Counted from the first letter of the stretch, positions 1 through 9,802 are shown. The stretch: 36,617 nucleotides of DNA from Bacteroidetes bacterium OLB12 (GCA_001567185.1 LNFR01000102.1:1-36617), one strand, 5' to 3'. The notes: generated by a model not told the origin, from the letters alone. Numbers and translations: made by a program.

Positions 1-28
1 TGTAAATTTTGACTTTTTCATTATTTAA

Positions 29-68
29 CCATTTTAAAGTTGATATTTATTTGTCAACTTTCAAATGG
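29..68. repeat. 40-bp imperfect palindrome
   Basis: Two 15-nt arms pair at 14 of 15 positions. CCATTT (29-34) pairs with AAATGG (63-68), there is one T/C mismatch, and AAAGTTGA (36-43) pairs with TCAACTTT (54-61), around a 10-nt AT-rich loop. No T-tract follows, so it is not an obvious intrinsic terminator; it could be an operator or the remnant of a small repeat. The rest of 69-310 shows no convincing gene on either strand: the short open frame starting at 65 runs into the terminator at 311-347 and has no recognisable composition. Confidence 0.5.
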
Positions 69-310
69 CCCAACTTTGGGGGAGCTTACACAACTGTTAT
101 TTTTCCCATAGTCAATTTTTTAATGAAGCACTGTCAAATGTATTAAGTCAGAGTTTAATAACTTGGTCGTCACTTTCCACGAAGCCGCCCAATTGTTGCC
201 AACAATCGGCTATTGCCACCCTATGTCTTATATACCCTTACTGGAATCCAAGATACACCCTTGGATTAAACGATCCAACGGCTGTCATATCATTAGCAAG
301 CACACCCATT

Positions 311-347
311 AAAAAAGCCTGCACAGAAATCTGAGCAGGCTTTTTTT
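311..347 (-). terminator. Intrinsic terminator after infB (bidirectional)
   Basis: GCCTGC (317-322) pairs with GCAGGC (335-340). The stem is flanked by an A6 run on the left and a T7 run on the right, which can extend the stem and give a U-tract on both strands. It lies 21 nt past the infB stop and ends the rimP-nusA-infB unit. Confidence 0.85.
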
Positions 348-367
348 ATTGTTCGCTTTGGAGTGGC

Positions 368-3019
368 TTAGATCTTCTTCACCTCGCGGTTTTCGTAGCT
401 CTCAATTACATCGCCCACTTTAATATCCGCAAAGTTTTTAATGCTGATACCGCAATCAAAGCCTGCTTTTACTTCGCTCGCATCGTCTTTAAAGCGTTTC
501 AGCGCAGTCATCTCGCCCGAGTAAACCACAATGCCTTCGCGTATTAAACGGATTGGATTGTTGCGCTTAATGTACCCATCGGTTACCATAGACCCAGCCA
601 CCGTACCCACTTTCGAAATCTTGAACACCTCGCGCACTTCGGCATTGCCCACAATCACTTCTTCCATCTCCTTCTCCAGCATACCTTCCATGGCCGCCTT
701 AATCTCATCGATGGCATCGTAGATGATGGAGTAAAGCCTGATTTCAATCTCTTCATTCTCGGCCAATCTTCTTGCCGAAGCGGATGGCCGCACCTGGAAG
801 CCAAGAATAATTGCATCGGAAGCCGAAGCTAACAACACATCCGATTCTGAGATCTGGCCAACCCCTTTATGGATAATAGCAACTGCTACTTTTTCGGTTG
901 AAAGTTTTAATAACGAGTCGGATAAGGCTTCTACCGAACCGTCCACATCACCTTTCACAATCACGTTCAATTGCTTGAACGAACCAATTGCCAACCGTCT
1001 GCCGATTTCATCCAGCGTAATGTGTTTCTTGGTGCGAATATTTTGCTCGCGCAAAATCTGACCTCGCTTGTTAGCAAGTTCGCGGGCCTCGCGGTCGCTT
1101 TCCATTACCTGGAATTTTTCACCCGCCTGTGGTGCCCCATCCAATCCCAATACCTGCACGGGTGTAGAAGGACCAACTTTCTGCACACGCTTACCGGTAT
1201 CATCGAACATAGCCTTTACACGACCAAAGTTTGATCCGGCAACCATAACATCACCCACACTCAGGCTTCCAGCCTGCACCATCAGGGTAGTTACATAACC
1301 CCGTCCTTTATCCAGCGAGGCTTCAATAATAGACCCCACCGCAGGTTTATCGGGGTTTGCTTTCAGGTTGAGAATTTCTGCTTCGAGTAAAACCTTCTCC
1401 AGCAGGTCATCAATCCCTTGCCCGGTCTTTGCCGATATGGCCTGGCACTGATATTTACCACCCCAGTCTTCAACCAGGATGTTAATTTTTGAGAGCGACT
1501 CTTTTACTTTTTCAGGATTTGCCCCAGGCTTATCAATTTTATTAATCGCAATAATAATCGGAACGCCCGCTACCTGCGCATGGTTAATCGCCTCTTTGGT
1601 TTGCGGCATCACATCATCATCAGCGGCTACTACAATAATAGCAATGTCGGTAAGTTTTGCACCCCGTGCACGCATGGCGGTAAATGCTTCGTGGCCGGGT
1701 GTATCCAGAAAGGCAATCTTATTTCCATTCTTGGTTGTTACATCATACGCGCCAATGTGCTGTGTAATACCACCGGCCTCTGATGCTGTAACTTTTGTTT
1801 TGCGAATGTAATCCAGCAACGAAGTTTTACCATGATCTACGTGGCCCATGATGGTTACAATCGGGGCCCTGGGTTGCAAATCTTCTTCTGCATCCTCCTC
1901 CAAAACCTCTTCAGCTTCTTCATCTGTTGAAGTAAACTGCACATCGAATCCAAACTCATCGGCAATTACGGTAATTGCCTCGGCATCCAGGCGCTGGTTT
2001 ATGGAAACGAACATACCCAAACCCATACAGGTTGAGATAACATCGTTTACAGAAACGTTCATTAACGAAGCCAGGTCGTTGGCCGAAATGAATTCTGTTA
2101 CTTTCAGAATCTTTGATGACTCCTGTTCCTGAAGCAACCTTTCTTCTTCTGCTTCAGAGAGTGCCTGGCGCTTTTCTTTGCGATACTTGGCCCCTGTAAC
2201 TTTCTTCTGATTTCCACTTAGCTTGGCAAGTGTAGCGCGAATCTGATCCTGAATTTCCTTATCAGTAGGTTCAGCCTTTTGCTGGCGTGGTTGAAACGAT
2301 TTCTGACCGCGTTGCTGATTACCGGCAGGTGCAACCGGTTTACCGGTATCCAGCCGCTTGCGTGGGCGCTTCTGCTGTGCATTTTTATTCAGGTCCGAAG
2401 AGGCAACGGGTTCTTTCTTCTTTTCAACAGGCAAAGCAATTTTATCAACCACCTTCAAGCCTTGCAACTTATCTGCTTTCGCTTTAATGGTTTCCAGTTC
2501 CGGTTGTTGTGGCTCAACTATTTTTTCCTTCTCAACAACAGGCTCTTTTACAACTGGTTTTTCCTCGGGCTCAGGTTTCGTTTCTTTCTTAGACTTCTTC
2601 TTCTCCTTCTCAAGTTCTATTTTGCCCAATACCTTAATCCCTTCAAGTTTTGGTTTTTCAACCTCCACTTTTTCAGACTTGGGTTCTTCTTTGGGTTTTA
2701 CTATTTCTTTAGACCCCAGGTTTTTGATTAGTACACTTTCTTCTTCATCCGTCTTTTTACGAACCACTTCGGGTTCAACTTTTGCGGCAGGGGGTTCGTT
2801 CAGTTTAATACCAATGGTTAACCCCGATGCTTCTGCTTTTTCAGATGCGGAGGAGGCAAATTCTTTTGAAAGCATGGCAAACTGCTCGGCCGTAAGTTTT
2901 GCATTGGGGTTATTTTCTACGCTAAAACCCTTCTTGGCCAAAAAATCCAAAATGGTATTGTGGCCCACATTGAGTTTGCGAGATGCTTGCCCTAGTCTTA
3001 TGCCTTTTTCTTCTGCCAT
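368..3019 (-). CDS. infB: Translation initiation factor IF-2
   Basis: This GTPase brings initiator fMet-tRNA to the 30S subunit and promotes subunit joining. The protein is 883 aa, usual for Bacteroidota. Residues 1-60 hold an IF2_N-like helical domain. Residues about 75-300 are a low-complexity K/E/P-rich linker, followed by a second IF2_N-like segment near 305-355. The G domain begins near 385: P-loop GHVDHGKT (392-399), G3 DTPGH (439-443), G4 NKID (493-496) and G5 SAK (529-531). The remaining about 330 aa are the beta-barrel and C-terminal fMet-tRNA binding domains. It is the last gene of rimP-nusA-infB, 53 nt after nusA, and is followed by a strong terminator. The reverse strand of the K/E-rich linker gives long spurious open frames. 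Confidence 0.98.
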   Translation of the reverse strand: MAEEKGIRLGQASRKLNVGHNTILDFLAKKGFSVENNPNAKLTAEQFAMLSKEFASSASEKAEASGLTIGIKLNEPPAAKVEPEVVRKKTDEEESVLIKNLGSKEIVKPKEEPKSEKVEVEKPKLEGIKVLGKIELEKEKKKSKKETKPEPEEKPVVKEPVVEKEKIVEPQQPELETIKAKADKLQGLKVVDKIALPVEKKKEPVASSDLNKNAQQKRPRKRLDTGKPVAPAGNQQRGQKSFQPRQQKAEPTDKEIQDQIRATLAKLSGNQKKVTGAKYRKEKRQALSEAEEERLLQEQESSKILKVTEFISANDLASLMNVSVNDVISTCMGLGMFVSINQRLDAEAITVIADEFGFDVQFTSTDEEAEEVLEEDAEEDLQPRAPIVTIMGHVDHGKTSLLDYIRKTKVTASEAGGITQHIGAYDVTTKNGNKIAFLDTPGHEAFTAMRARGAKLTDIAIIVVAADDDVMPQTKEAINHAQVAGVPIIIAINKIDKPGANPEKVKESLSKINILVEDWGGKYQCQAISAKTGQGIDDLLEKVLLEAEILNLKANPDKPAVGSIIEASLDKGRGYVTTLMVQAGSLSVGDVMVAGSNFGRVKAMFDDTGKRVQKVGPSTPVQVLGLDGAPQAGEKFQVMESDREARELANKRGQILREQNIRTKKHITLDEIGRRLAIGSFKQLNVIVKGDVDGSVEALSDSLLKLSTEKVAVAIIHKGVGQISESDVLLASASDAIILGFQVRPSASARRLAENEEIEIRLYSIIYDAIDEIKAAMEGMLEKEMEEVIVGNAEVREVFKISKVGTVAGSMVTDGYIKRNNPIRLIREGIVVYSGEMTALKRFKDDASEVKAGFDCGISIKNFADIKVGDVIESYENREVKKI

Positions 3020-3072
3020 GCCCCAAATATCGCTATTAAAATTGTTTTACGTTGATTTTATTGTTGTTAAGC

Positions 3073-4314
3073 CTACTCAAATTCTTTCTTCAGCACGGTT
3101 AATACACTCTCAATGGTCTCTTCTTCCAGGTCTGTTCTGCGCACCAGTTCTTCTTTGTTAAGGTTCAGTACACTTTTGGCAGAATCAAGCCCAATGCGCT
3201 TAAGCTCATCGATCACCCAGCTTTCAATTTCATCGCTGAACTCATCCAGGTCCACATCTTCTTCTTGTTCCCCATCCGTTTCGCGGAACACGTCTATTTC
3301 CATACCTACCAACCGGCTGGCCAGTTTAATGTTGAGCCCGCCCTTACCTATTGCCAACGAAACCTGGTCTGGCTTTAAGAATACTGACACCCGGCTATTC
3401 TCCTTATCAACCTTGATGCTTACAATTTTTGCCGGGCTCAGTGCGCGCTGTATGTACAACTCCAGATTTTCGGTGTAATTGATAACATCAATGTTTTCGT
3501 TTTGAAGTTCGCGCACGATAGAATGAATGCGTGAACCCTTCATACCCACACAAGCGCCAACCGGATCAATGCGGTCATCGTACGATTCAACCGCTACTTT
3601 GGCCCGCTCGCCTGGCTCGCGAACAACTTTTTTAATGGTAATCAACCCATCATATACTTCGGGCACTTCCTGCTCGAACAAACGCTCTACAAACACCGGT
3701 GAAGTGCGCGACAAAATAATTTTCGGGCTTCCGTTTACCATGTCAACTTTATGTACCACGGCCCGCACATTTTCACCTTTCCGGTAGCGGTCTTTTTGAA
3801 TTTGCTCGCTGCGCGGAATAGAGATTTCATTTCCTTCCGCATCAATCAGTAACACTTCGCGGCTCAGTACCTGGTAAACCTCACCGGTAATAATTTCACC
3901 CACTAAGTCTTTGTACTTTTGATAGAGAATATCTTTCTCCAGGTCTTTTACCTTTTGCATAAGCGTTTGGCGGGCGGTGGTTACTGCCCTGCGGCCAAAG
4001 TCTTCCAGGTAAATTTGTTCGGCAACTTCTTCGCCCACTTCAAAATCTTCTTCGATTTTTCGGGCTTCTGTTAAACTGATTTTATCGTGATCCCAAATAT
4101 CTTCCGAGTCGTCATCCACAATTTCGCGGAAACGCCAGATTTCAAGATCGCCTTTATCGGCATTTACAATAATGTCGAAGTTATCATCCTCCACATACTT
4201 TTTACGAATCATATTCCGGAACACATCTTCCAGAATCCGGATCATAGTGGGGCGATCGATGTTTTTTTGTTTTGCAAAATCTGCAAACGATTCAATCAGT
4301 GTTGACGCATCCAT
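3073..4314 (-). CDS. nusA: Transcription termination/antitermination factor NusA
   Basis: NusA binds RNA polymerase and nascent RNA and modulates pausing, termination and antitermination. The protein is 413 aa. It has an N-terminal RNAP-binding domain (about 1-130), an S1 domain (about 133-200), KH1 with the GMKGSRI loop (about 257-263) and KH2 with the IGKGG loop (about 322-326). A short acidic linker and a C-terminal helix-hairpin-helix-like segment (DELKRIGLDSAKSVL) follow. It lacks the paired acidic repeats of enterobacterial NusA, as is normal in this phylum. It starts 9 nt after rimP and precedes infB, the conserved order. NusA may act on the hairpin in its own operon leader (4811-4837); that is inference. 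Confidence 0.97.
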   Translation of the reverse strand: MDASTLIESFADFAKQKNIDRPTMIRILEDVFRNMIRKKYVEDDNFDIIVNADKGDLEIWRFREIVDDDSEDIWDHDKISLTEARKIEEDFEVGEEVAEQIYLEDFGRRAVTTARQTLMQKVKDLEKDILYQKYKDLVGEIITGEVYQVLSREVLLIDAEGNEISIPRSEQIQKDRYRKGENVRAVVHKVDMVNGSPKIILSRTSPVFVERLFEQEVPEVYDGLITIKKVVREPGERAKVAVESYDDRIDPVGACVGMKGSRIHSIVRELQNENIDVINYTENLELYIQRALSPAKIVSIKVDKENSRVSVFLKPDQVSLAIGKGGLNIKLASRLVGMEIDVFRETDGEQEEDVDLDEFSDEIESWVIDELKRIGLDSAKSVLNLNKEELVRRTDLEEETIESVLTVLKKEFE

Positions 4315-4323
4315 AGTTGTTAA

Positions 4324-4791
4324 CTATTTAAAAGAGACCATTACAATTGCTTTTTCTATTTCGCTATACGGTATTGCTACCACGTTTATTTCTTTTTTCC
4401 TGCCCTTTATTACCGTTTCAATTTCAAGGTTGAGTAAAGTATCATCCGCTGCTATCAGTTTGCCTTGCCGGATGGTTTTATCTTTCGTCACCACCTTTAA
4501 CCCACGCCCTACATTCTTTACATACTGGCGTTTCAATTTCAGGGGTTGATCCAACCCGGGTGTACCTACCTCCAGCAGGTAATTCTCCTTCACCAAATCG
4601 AGTTTATCTAAATCTTCGGATAGCGCCCGGCTCAAATCCGAACAATGGTCGATGGTAATCCCATTATCGCCATCTACAAAAACCGAAACTTTGTGCGGTT
4701 TATGTTTGCTGATAACCACATCCACTACAAAATGCGATGCATCTGTAAGGTGTGATTCGGCCAATTCACGGATTTTTTGCGCTATATCCAT
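4324..4791 (-). CDS. rimP: Ribosome maturation factor RimP
   Basis: RimP assists 30S subunit maturation. The start is placed at the ATG at 4791 (MDIAQKIRELAES), giving 155 aa, the usual length. The open frame continues upstream to 4911, but that extension would run through the hairpin at 4811-4832 and the promoter at 4859-4888, so it is not believable as coding. Family features are the DHCSDLSRALSEDLD segment and the EVGTPGLDQPL motif of the N-terminal domain, followed by a C-terminal SH3-like domain. It is the first gene of rimP-nusA-infB. Confidence 0.95.
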   Translation of the reverse strand: MDIAQKIRELAESHLTDASHFVVDVVISKHKPHKVSVFVDGDNGITIDHCSDLSRALSEDLDKLDLVKENYLLEVGTPGLDQPLKLKRQYVKNVGRGLKVVTKDKTIRQGKLIAADDTLLNLEIETVIKGRKKEINVVAIPYSEIEKAIVMVSFK

Positions 4792-4810
4792 TAAAACTCG
4801 TATAAACAAA

Positions 4811-4837
4811 GAGGGGACTTTTGGGTCCCCTCTTTTT
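4811..4837. terminator. Leader hairpin / terminator upstream of rimP
   Basis: GAGGGGAC (4811-4818) pairs perfectly with GTCCCCTC (4825-4832) around a 6-nt loop. A T5 run follows on the plus strand, and on the minus strand the stem is followed by TTTGTTT. It lies between the UDP-glucuronate decarboxylase stop (4892) and the rimP start (4791), but downstream of the predicted rimP promoter. It could therefore both end readthrough from the sugar-nucleotide genes and act as an attenuator in the rimP-nusA-infB leader. Confidence 0.75.
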
Positions 4838-4858
4838 GATTTTTTCCAAGAAGTGGTG

Positions 4859-4888
4859 CAAAGGTAATAAAAAAATCTTTGCCTGCAA
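4859..4888 (-). promoter_or_regulatory. Bacteroidota-type promoter for rimP-nusA-infB
   Basis: On the minus strand there is TTG (4888-4886), 19 nt, then TACCTTTG (4866-4859), matching the -33/-7 consensus TTTG-N19-TAnnTTTG. Transcription would start near 4852, giving a leader of about 60 nt that contains the hairpin at 4811-4832. Confidence 0.65.
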
Positions 4889-4891
4889 TAG

Positions 4892-5881
4892 CTACTTGTT
4901 ATACCCATCAAAACTCTTATGGTCGCGCTGGTACAGTACTTCTGTGGGCAACGATTTGAAATATTCGTAGGTGATTTTTAACCCTTCTGCGCGCGATACT
5001 TTTGGTCCCCAGCCCAAAATTTGTTTTGCTTTGGTAATATCGGGCTGCCGTTGTTTCGGATCATCTTTTGGTAAATCCTTGTACACTACTTTTTGGGTAG
5101 TGTTGGTGAGCTTGATTATTTCTTCTGCAAATTCTTTAATGGTGATTTCGCTTGGATTGCCAATGTTTACCGGGTATGCATAATCCGACATCAACAGCCG
5201 ATAGATTCCTTCTACCAGATCGTCCACATAACAAAACGAACGGGTTTGAGAACCATCGCCAAAAATGGTAAGGTCTTCGCCACGCAAGGCCTGGCCAATA
5301 AATGCAGGCAACACGCGGCCATCATTTAGCCGCATACGCGGACCGTAGGTATTGAATATCCGCACAATGCGTGTTTCCAATCCATGAAAGGTATGATAGG
5401 CCATGGTTATGGCTTCCTGAAAGCGTTTGGCTTCATCGTACACCCCGCGTGGGCCAACGGTGTTTACATTGCCATAATACTCTTCTGTTTGCGGGTGCAC
5501 GGTAGGGTCGCCATAAACTTCTGACGTGGATGCAATGATAATGCGGGCTTTCTTGGCGCGTGCTAATCCCAACAGGTTATGCGTTCCTAACGATCCAACC
5601 TTTAACGTTTGAATGGGAATTTTCAGGTAATCGATCGGGCTGGCGGGTGAAGCAAAGTGCAGGATATAATCCAGCTCGCCTGGCACGTGCACAAACTTTG
5701 AAACATCGTGATGATAAAATTCAAAATCAGGAAGTTTGAATAAATGTTCGATGTTGCGCAGGTCGCCCGTAATCAGGTTATCCATGGCAATTACATAGTA
5801 GCCTTCTTTGATGAAGCGATCGCACAAATGCGAACCTAAAAACCCGGCTCCACCGGTAATTAATACTCGTTTCTTAGCCAT
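4892..5881 (-). CDS. UDP-glucuronate decarboxylase (UDP-xylose synthase, extended SDR)
   Basis: This NAD-dependent enzyme converts UDP-glucuronate to UDP-xylose. The 329-aa protein has the Rossmann motif TGGAGFLG (9-16), STSEVYG (118-124, with the UXS-type Thr/Glu), the catalytic YDEAK (Y148, K152) and the substrate-binding R278 in KQRQPD. The HFASPASP segment (75-82) is typical of UXS rather than of GalE. The start ATG overlaps the end of the UDP-glucose dehydrogenase gene by 8 nt, so the two are co-transcribed and catalyse successive steps. The product would feed surface polysaccharide or glycan synthesis; no glycosyltransferases are visible nearby. Confidence 0.93.
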   Translation of the reverse strand: MAKKRVLITGGAGFLGSHLCDRFIKEGYYVIAMDNLITGDLRNIEHLFKLPDFEFYHHDVSKFVHVPGELDYILHFASPASPIDYLKIPIQTLKVGSLGTHNLLGLARAKKARIIIASTSEVYGDPTVHPQTEEYYGNVNTVGPRGVYDEAKRFQEAITMAYHTFHGLETRIVRIFNTYGPRMRLNDGRVLPAFIGQALRGEDLTIFGDGSQTRSFCYVDDLVEGIYRLLMSDYAYPVNIGNPSEITIKEFAEEIIKLTNTTQKVVYKDLPKDDPKQRQPDITKAKQILGWGPKVSRAEGLKITYEYFKSLPTEVLYQRDHKSFDGYNK

Positions 5882-7187
5882 AAATAGTTTCGCGTCCGAT
5901 GCTAAAGTAAGTGTAACCCAAATCTTTCATTTGTTGCAGGTCGTACAGGTTACGGCCATCAAAAATTACTTTGGTTTTTAACAGGGCTGAAATTTTATCA
6001 AAATCGGGTGTGCGAAACTCCGGCCATTCGGTAGCAATAAAAATGGCATCGGCTCCTTCGGCTGCTTCGTAGGGAGTTTTGGCAAACTGAATTTTGTTAC
6101 CCAACAATTGCTTTACGTTTTCCATAGATTCCGGATCGTGCGCTTTTACGATTGCACCGGCTTTGATAAGCTCTTCAATGTTGTAAAGTGATGGTGCCTC
6201 GCGGATATCATCGGTATGAGGTTTAAAGGAAAGACCCCACATGGCAAAAACTTTTCCTTTCAAATCGCCCCGGTAATAATCTTTGATGCGTGGAATCAGT
6301 TTTGTTTTCTGATCGGCATTTACTTCCATTACCGCATTAAGAATTTTAAAATCATACTGCACATCGGCCGATGATTTGGCTAACGCCTGCACATCTTTTG
6401 GAAAACAACTTCCTCCATAGCCAATACCTGGAAATAAAAAACGCTTACCAATGCGGCTATCGGTACCAATTCCTTTACGCACCGCATCTACATCGGCCCC
6501 CACCAACTCGCACAGGTTGGCAATTTCATTCATGAATGAAATCTTAGTGGCCAGGAATGAATTAGCTGCATACTTGGTAAGCTCGGCCGAACGCTCGTCC
6601 ATAAACACGAGCGGATTTCCTTGCCGAACAAAAGGCGCATAAAGCGCTTCCATAATTTTCCGGGCTTTCGCTGAATTTGTTCCGATTACCACGCGCTCGG
6701 GTTTCATAAAATCTTCTACCGCTACCCCTTCGCGTAAAAACTCCGGGTTTGAAACCACATCAAATTCTACTTTCGCTTTCGCGGCAATCTTTTCGCGCAC
6801 TTTATCAGCTGTACCAACCGGTACGGTACTCTTGTCCACCACAACGGTATAACTACTTAAAAGTGGACCTAAATCGGAAGCTACTCCAAGAATATACTTC
6901 AAGTCTGCCGATCCATCTTCACCTGGAGGTGTGGGCAACGCAAGGAAAATGATCTGTGCATCTTTAACACCTTCGGCCAGGCTTGTAGTAAAGGTTAAGC
7001 GGCCTTGCTTGAGATTGCGTTCAAACAATTGTTCCAGGCCGGGCTCATAGATTGTAATTTTGCCACTACTTAATTTTTTTACTTTCTCAGGATCAATATC
7101 AACGCAGGTAACTGTATTACCAGTTTCTGCAAAACAAGTACCGGTAACTAAACCAACATAGCCGGTACCTACAACAGCAATTTTCAT
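5874..7187 (-). CDS. ugd: UDP-glucose 6-dehydrogenase
   Basis: It oxidises UDP-glucose to UDP-glucuronate using two NAD+. The protein is 437 aa with the N-terminal NAD motif VGTGYVG (6-12), the family segment EPGLEQL (48-54), and STVPVGT (120-126). The central helix carries K205, and the catalytic [10 protein letters not shown] has Cys261 and Lys264. The C-terminal UDP-binding domain contains [11 protein letters not shown]. Its stop overlaps the start of the UDP-xylose synthase, so the pair encodes UDP-Glc to UDP-GlcA to UDP-Xyl. The start is preceded by a -7-like element at 7221-7228. Confidence 0.95.
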   Translation of the reverse strand: MKIAVVGTGYVGLVTGTCFAETGNTVTCVDIDPEKVKKLSSGKITIYEPGLEQLFERNLKQGRLTFTTSLAEGVKDAQIIFLALPTPPGEDGSADLKYILGVASDLGPLLSSYTVVVDKSTVPVGTADKVREKIAAKAKVEFDVVSNPEFLREGVAVEDFMKPERVVIGTNSAKARKIMEALYAPFVRQGNPLVFMDERSAELTKYAANSFLATKISFMNEIANLCELVGADVDAVRKGIGTDSRIGKRFLFPGIGYGGSCFPKDVQALAKSSADVQYDFKILNAVMEVNADQKTKLIPRIKDYYRGDLKGKVFAMWGLSFKPHTDDIREAPSLYNIEELIKAGAIVKAHDPESMENVKQLLGNKIQFAKTPYEAAEGADAIFIATEWPEFRTPDFDKISALLKTKVIFDGRNLYDLQQMKDLGYTYFSIGRETIYG

Positions 7188-7220
7188 TTCAGGGTGTTTA
7201 AAGGTTTAAAAATAGCGGAG

Positions 7221-7228
7221 CAAAAATA
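7221..7228 (-). promoter_or_regulatory. Candidate -7 element upstream of ugd
   Basis: The minus strand reads TATTTTTG, matching TAnnTTTG, 34 nt before the ugd start at 7187. No good -33 TTTG is present at the expected distance, so support is partial. Confidence 0.4.
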
Positions 7229-7296
7229 ACCCTTGAATCCGGCCTAAGTGGGTTTTTTTCAAAAAAAAGCAACAAAAATCAGCTACCTAACAATCG

Positions 7297-7328
7297 TTTG
7301 GGTGTTGTGTGATATTTAAATAGCTTTG
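7297..7328 (+). promoter_or_regulatory. Bacteroidota-type promoter for acyl-CoA dehydrogenase
   Basis: TTTG (7297-7300), 20 nt, TAGCTTTG (7321-7328): a full match to TTTG-N19/20-TAnnTTTG. The initiation codon at 7349 lies about 14 nt past the predicted transcription start, so the leader is very short. Confidence 0.75.
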
Positions 7329-7348
7329 CACCTCATTAAATCAAGCAC

Positions 7349-8500
7349 ATGGAAACGGTAATGAGTTTTGAAGTAAGTGAAAACCAGAAGATGATTGCCC
7401 AGATGATTCGTGATTTTGGTGATCGTGAAATACGACCGTTTAGCATGGAGTGGGATGAGGCCCAGTTCTTTCCGGTAGAGCTATTCCGGAAGATGGGTGG
7501 GCTTGGATTGATGGGTGTATTGGTGCCCGAACAGTATGGCGGTGCTGGCTTTGGTTATCATGAATATGTTACTGCCATTGCCGAAGTGGCTAAAATAGAT
7601 GGCTCCATTGGTTTGTCGGTAGCAGCACATAATTCGTTGTGTACCGGGCACATTCTGCAACATGCAAATGAAGAACAAAAGCAAACGTATTTGCCCAAAC
7701 TTGCTTCTGGCGAATGGATTGGCGCGTGGGGATTAACTGAGCCCAATACCGGGTCGGATGCGGGCAACATGCGTACAGTAGCTATTAAGGATGGAGATTA
7801 TTTTGTGCTGAATGGAGCTAAAAATTTTATCACCCATGGTAAGTCGGGCGATGTAGCCGTAGTAATTGCACGCACCGGAAAAGTGGGCGACTCGCACGGC
7901 ATGACGGCCTTCATAATTGAAAAAGGAACGCCTGGCTTTACAGCCGGAAAGAAGGAAAACAAGCTGGGCATGCGGGCATCAGAAACTGCTGAACTGATCT
8001 TTACAGATTGTCGCATTCACAAAAGCCAAATGATTGGTAAGGAAGGAGACGGATTTGTTCAATCACTTAAGGTATTAGACGGTGGTCGCATTTCAATTGC
8101 TGCACTAAGTCTTGGAATTGCGCAAGGCGCATTTGAAGCTGCCTTAAAATATTCCAAAGAGCGCCACCAATTCAACCAACCCATTTCAGCATTTCAGGGA
8201 ATATCATTCAAGCTCGCGGATATGGCAACCAAAATTGAAGCTGCCTCTTTACTTACCTATCGGGCTGCCGACTTAAAAAGCAAGGGTAAAAGCGTAAACC
8301 GCGAATCTGCTATGGCGAAACTTTACGCCTCTGAAGTTGCCGTAGAGGTTGCCAACGATGGCGTTCAGATTTTTGGTGGTTACGGCTATACCAAAGATTT
8401 TCCGGCCGAAAAGTATTATCGCGATGCCAAACTATGCACTATTGGGGAGGGAACATCGGAAATACAGAAATTGGTGATTTCAAGAGCAATTTTGAAGTGA
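7349..8500 (+). CDS. Acyl-CoA dehydrogenase (short/branched-chain type)
   Basis: This FAD enzyme makes the alpha,beta-double bond in acyl-CoAs during fatty-acid or branched-chain amino-acid breakdown and passes electrons to ETF. The protein is 383 aa, normal for the family. Visible motifs are [16 protein letters not shown] (FAD and substrate contact, middle domain), [21 protein letters not shown] and the C-terminal IGEGTSEIQ, where Glu367 is in the position of the catalytic base of MCAD/SCAD-type enzymes. A second ATG four codons in (7361) is an alternative start. It is transcribed from its own promoter and is probably monocistronic; substrate chain length cannot be read from sequence. Confidence 0.94.
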   Translation: METVMSFEVSENQKMIAQMIRDFGDREIRPFSMEWDEAQFFPVELFRKMGGLGLMGVLVPEQYGGAGFGYHEYVTAIAEVAKIDGSIGLSVAAHNSLCTGHILQHANEEQKQTYLPKLASGEWIGAWGLTEPNTGSDAGNMRTVAIKDGDYFVLNGAKNFITHGKSGDVAVVIARTGKVGDSHGMTAFIIEKGTPGFTAGKKENKLGMRASETAELIFTDCRIHKSQMIGKEGDGFVQSLKVLDGGRISIAALSLGIAQGAFEAALKYSKERHQFNQPISAFQGISFKLADMATKIEAASLLTYRAADLKSKGKSVNRESAMAKLYASEVAVEVANDGVQIFGGYGYTKDFPAEKYYRDAKLCTIGEGTSEIQKLVISRAILK

Positions 8501-8502
8501 TG

Positions 8503-8535
8503 TTTGCACAATTGAAAGCCAGCATGCTATATTTG
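8503..8535 (+). promoter_or_regulatory. Bacteroidota-type promoter for rpsU
   Basis: TTTG (8503-8506), 21 nt, TATATTTG (8528-8535), starting directly after the acyl-CoA dehydrogenase stop. The rpsU ATG at 8555 lies about 13 nt past the predicted start of transcription. Confidence 0.65.
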
Positions 8536-8554
8536 CAGCCCAAATAATTGAAAA

Positions 8555-8755
8555 ATGCTGATTATCAACATCAAAGAGAACGAGTCGATTGACAAGGCCC
8601 TGAAGCGCTTTAAGAAGAAGTTTGAAAAAACAGGTATTTTGAGGGAATTGCGCGAAAGAACCTCTTTCACCAAGCCTTCTGTGAAAAGAAGAAGTGAAAT
8701 TATCCGGCTGCTTACCGCCAAAAGACCTACGGGTCTGACAACGCCTAAGATTTGA
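8555..8755 (+). CDS. rpsU: 30S ribosomal protein bS21
   Basis: Small basic ribosomal protein of 66 aa. The segments IDKALKRFKKKFEK and LRERTSFTKPSVKRRSE are the hallmark of bS21. In Bacteroidota bS21 lies near the 16S rRNA 3' end, where it takes part in hiding the anti-Shine-Dalgarno. No purine-rich Shine-Dalgarno sequence precedes this ATG; the upstream bases are CCAAATAATTGAAAA. It has its own promoter (8503-8535) and terminator (8773-8809). xerC and hpf follow downstream, a neighbourhood that I recall as common in the phylum. Confidence 0.96.
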   Translation: MLIINIKENESIDKALKRFKKKFEKTGILRELRERTSFTKPSVKRRSEIIRLLTAKRPTGLTTPKI

Positions 8756-8772
8756 ATTAACATTCTATACAC

Positions 8773-8809
8773 AATCCTCTGCGGGCTTTTCCTGCAGAGG
8801 ATTTTTTTT
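8773..8809 (+). terminator. Intrinsic terminator after rpsU
   Basis: AATCCTCTGCGGG (8773-8785) pairs with CCTGCAGAGGATT (8791-8803), including one G-T wobble, around a 5-nt loop. A T8 run (8802-8809) follows. The hairpin ends 29 nt before the xerC start. Confidence 0.9.
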
Positions 8810-8837
8810 ACATTGTCACTACACAGTTCGGGATGTG

Positions 8838-9719
8838 ATGACAGATGCTTTCTTGAAATACCTGCAATATCAAAAGCGGTACAGCCCACAAACGATACAA
8901 TCTTACCGTACCGATCTTACCCAGTTTGAAGAGTTTTTAAGTCGTGAGTTTGATGGAACGCCACCCCAGGCAGCTAACTATGGGTTGGTGCGCTCCTGGA
9001 TTGTAAACCTGGTTGAACAAAAACTCGACACCCTCTCGGTAAACCGAAAAATTGCCTGCCTGCGATCGTACTATAAGTTTTTGCTTCGCGAAGAGTTGAT
9101 TGCGCGCGATCCTATGGCAAAAATCAAAATCCTGAAAACAAAGAAAAAACTACCCCACTTTGTTAACGAACAAGATACCACCAAACTTCTCGATCAGGTT
9201 CAATTCGAAAACACACATGAAGGCCTGCGCGATAAACTGATTCTGGAATTACTTTACGGAACCGGTATGCGTTTGGCAGAACTAATAACACTTAAAGAAC
9301 GAAACATTAACCTGCACGATCGCACCCTTAAAGTTTTAGGAAAAAGAAATAAGGAAAGAGTTATCCCTTTTGCGGTGCAACTCGTTTCTATAATTGAGGA
9401 GTATGTTCATGTGCGCAATCAACAAGTCGAAAAAAAAGACCACGGTTGCCTGCTGGTAACGCAAACCGGAGACGAATTATACCCTATGTTGGTAAACCGA
9501 ACCGTAAAAAAATACATGAAGTTGTTTACTTCCGTAGAAAAGAAAAGCCCGCATGTGCTGCGCCATACGTATGCTACGCACCTGCTAAACAAGGGCGCTG
9601 AAATAAATGCGGTAAAGGATTTATTGGGCCACAGTAGTTTAGCGGCCACACAGGTTTATACGCATAATTCAATGGAAAAATTAAAGAAAGTATTTGACCA
9701 GGCACACCCAAAAGCATAG
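8838..9719 (+). CDS. xerC: Tyrosine recombinase, XerC/XerD type
   Basis: Site-specific recombinase that probably resolves chromosome dimers at dif. The start is taken as the ATG at 8838; the GTG just before it (8835) is an alternative. The 293-aa protein has an N-terminal SAM-like core-binding domain (about 1-90). The catalytic domain carries the full set of active-site residues: R145 (GTGMRLAEL), K169 (GKRNKER), H239 and R242 (HVLRHTYATHL), H265 (LLGHSSL) and nucleophile Y274 (QVYTH). Its place between rpsU and hpf is typical of the housekeeping Xer gene in Bacteroidota, not of a mobile-element integrase. Assignment to XerC rather than XerD rests on that linkage. Confidence 0.88.
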   Translation: MTDAFLKYLQYQKRYSPQTIQSYRTDLTQFEEFLSREFDGTPPQAANYGLVRSWIVNLVEQKLDTLSVNRKIACLRSYYKFLLREELIARDPMAKIKILKTKKKLPHFVNEQDTTKLLDQVQFENTHEGLRDKLILELLYGTGMRLAELITLKERNINLHDRTLKVLGKRNKERVIPFAVQLVSIIEEYVHVRNQQVEKKDHGCLLVTQTGDELYPMLVNRTVKKYMKLFTSVEKKSPHVLRHTYATHLLNKGAEINAVKDLLGHSSLAATQVYTHNSMEKLKKVFDQAHPKA

Positions 9720-9802
9720 CCTATGGTGAGATGATTACTACCGGCCGACCGGAGCCTTTAAAAACCGGCCATGTTTATTGTACAACTTAAATTTCCTTTT
9801 TT

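Noticed and set aside
65-334. Plus-strand open frame of 89 codons left of infB
   Set aside because: It ends inside the infB terminator hairpin, shows no domain-like composition and has no promoter or homologous pattern.
2279-3161. Long plus-strand open frames opposite the start of infB (Phe/Leu-rich and Ser-rich)
   Set aside because: They are the reverse complement of the K/E-rich IF-2 linker; the low-complexity composition keeps stops rare. The sense-strand gene is certain.
4792-4911. N-terminal extension of RimP
   Set aside because: It would run through a perfect hairpin and a good promoter, and the family begins at MDIAQK-like sequence.
8838-9719. Recombinase as integrase of a genomic island
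   Set aside because: Neighbours rpsU and hpf are core genes, the size is Xer-like, and no attachment-site repeats were seen around it.
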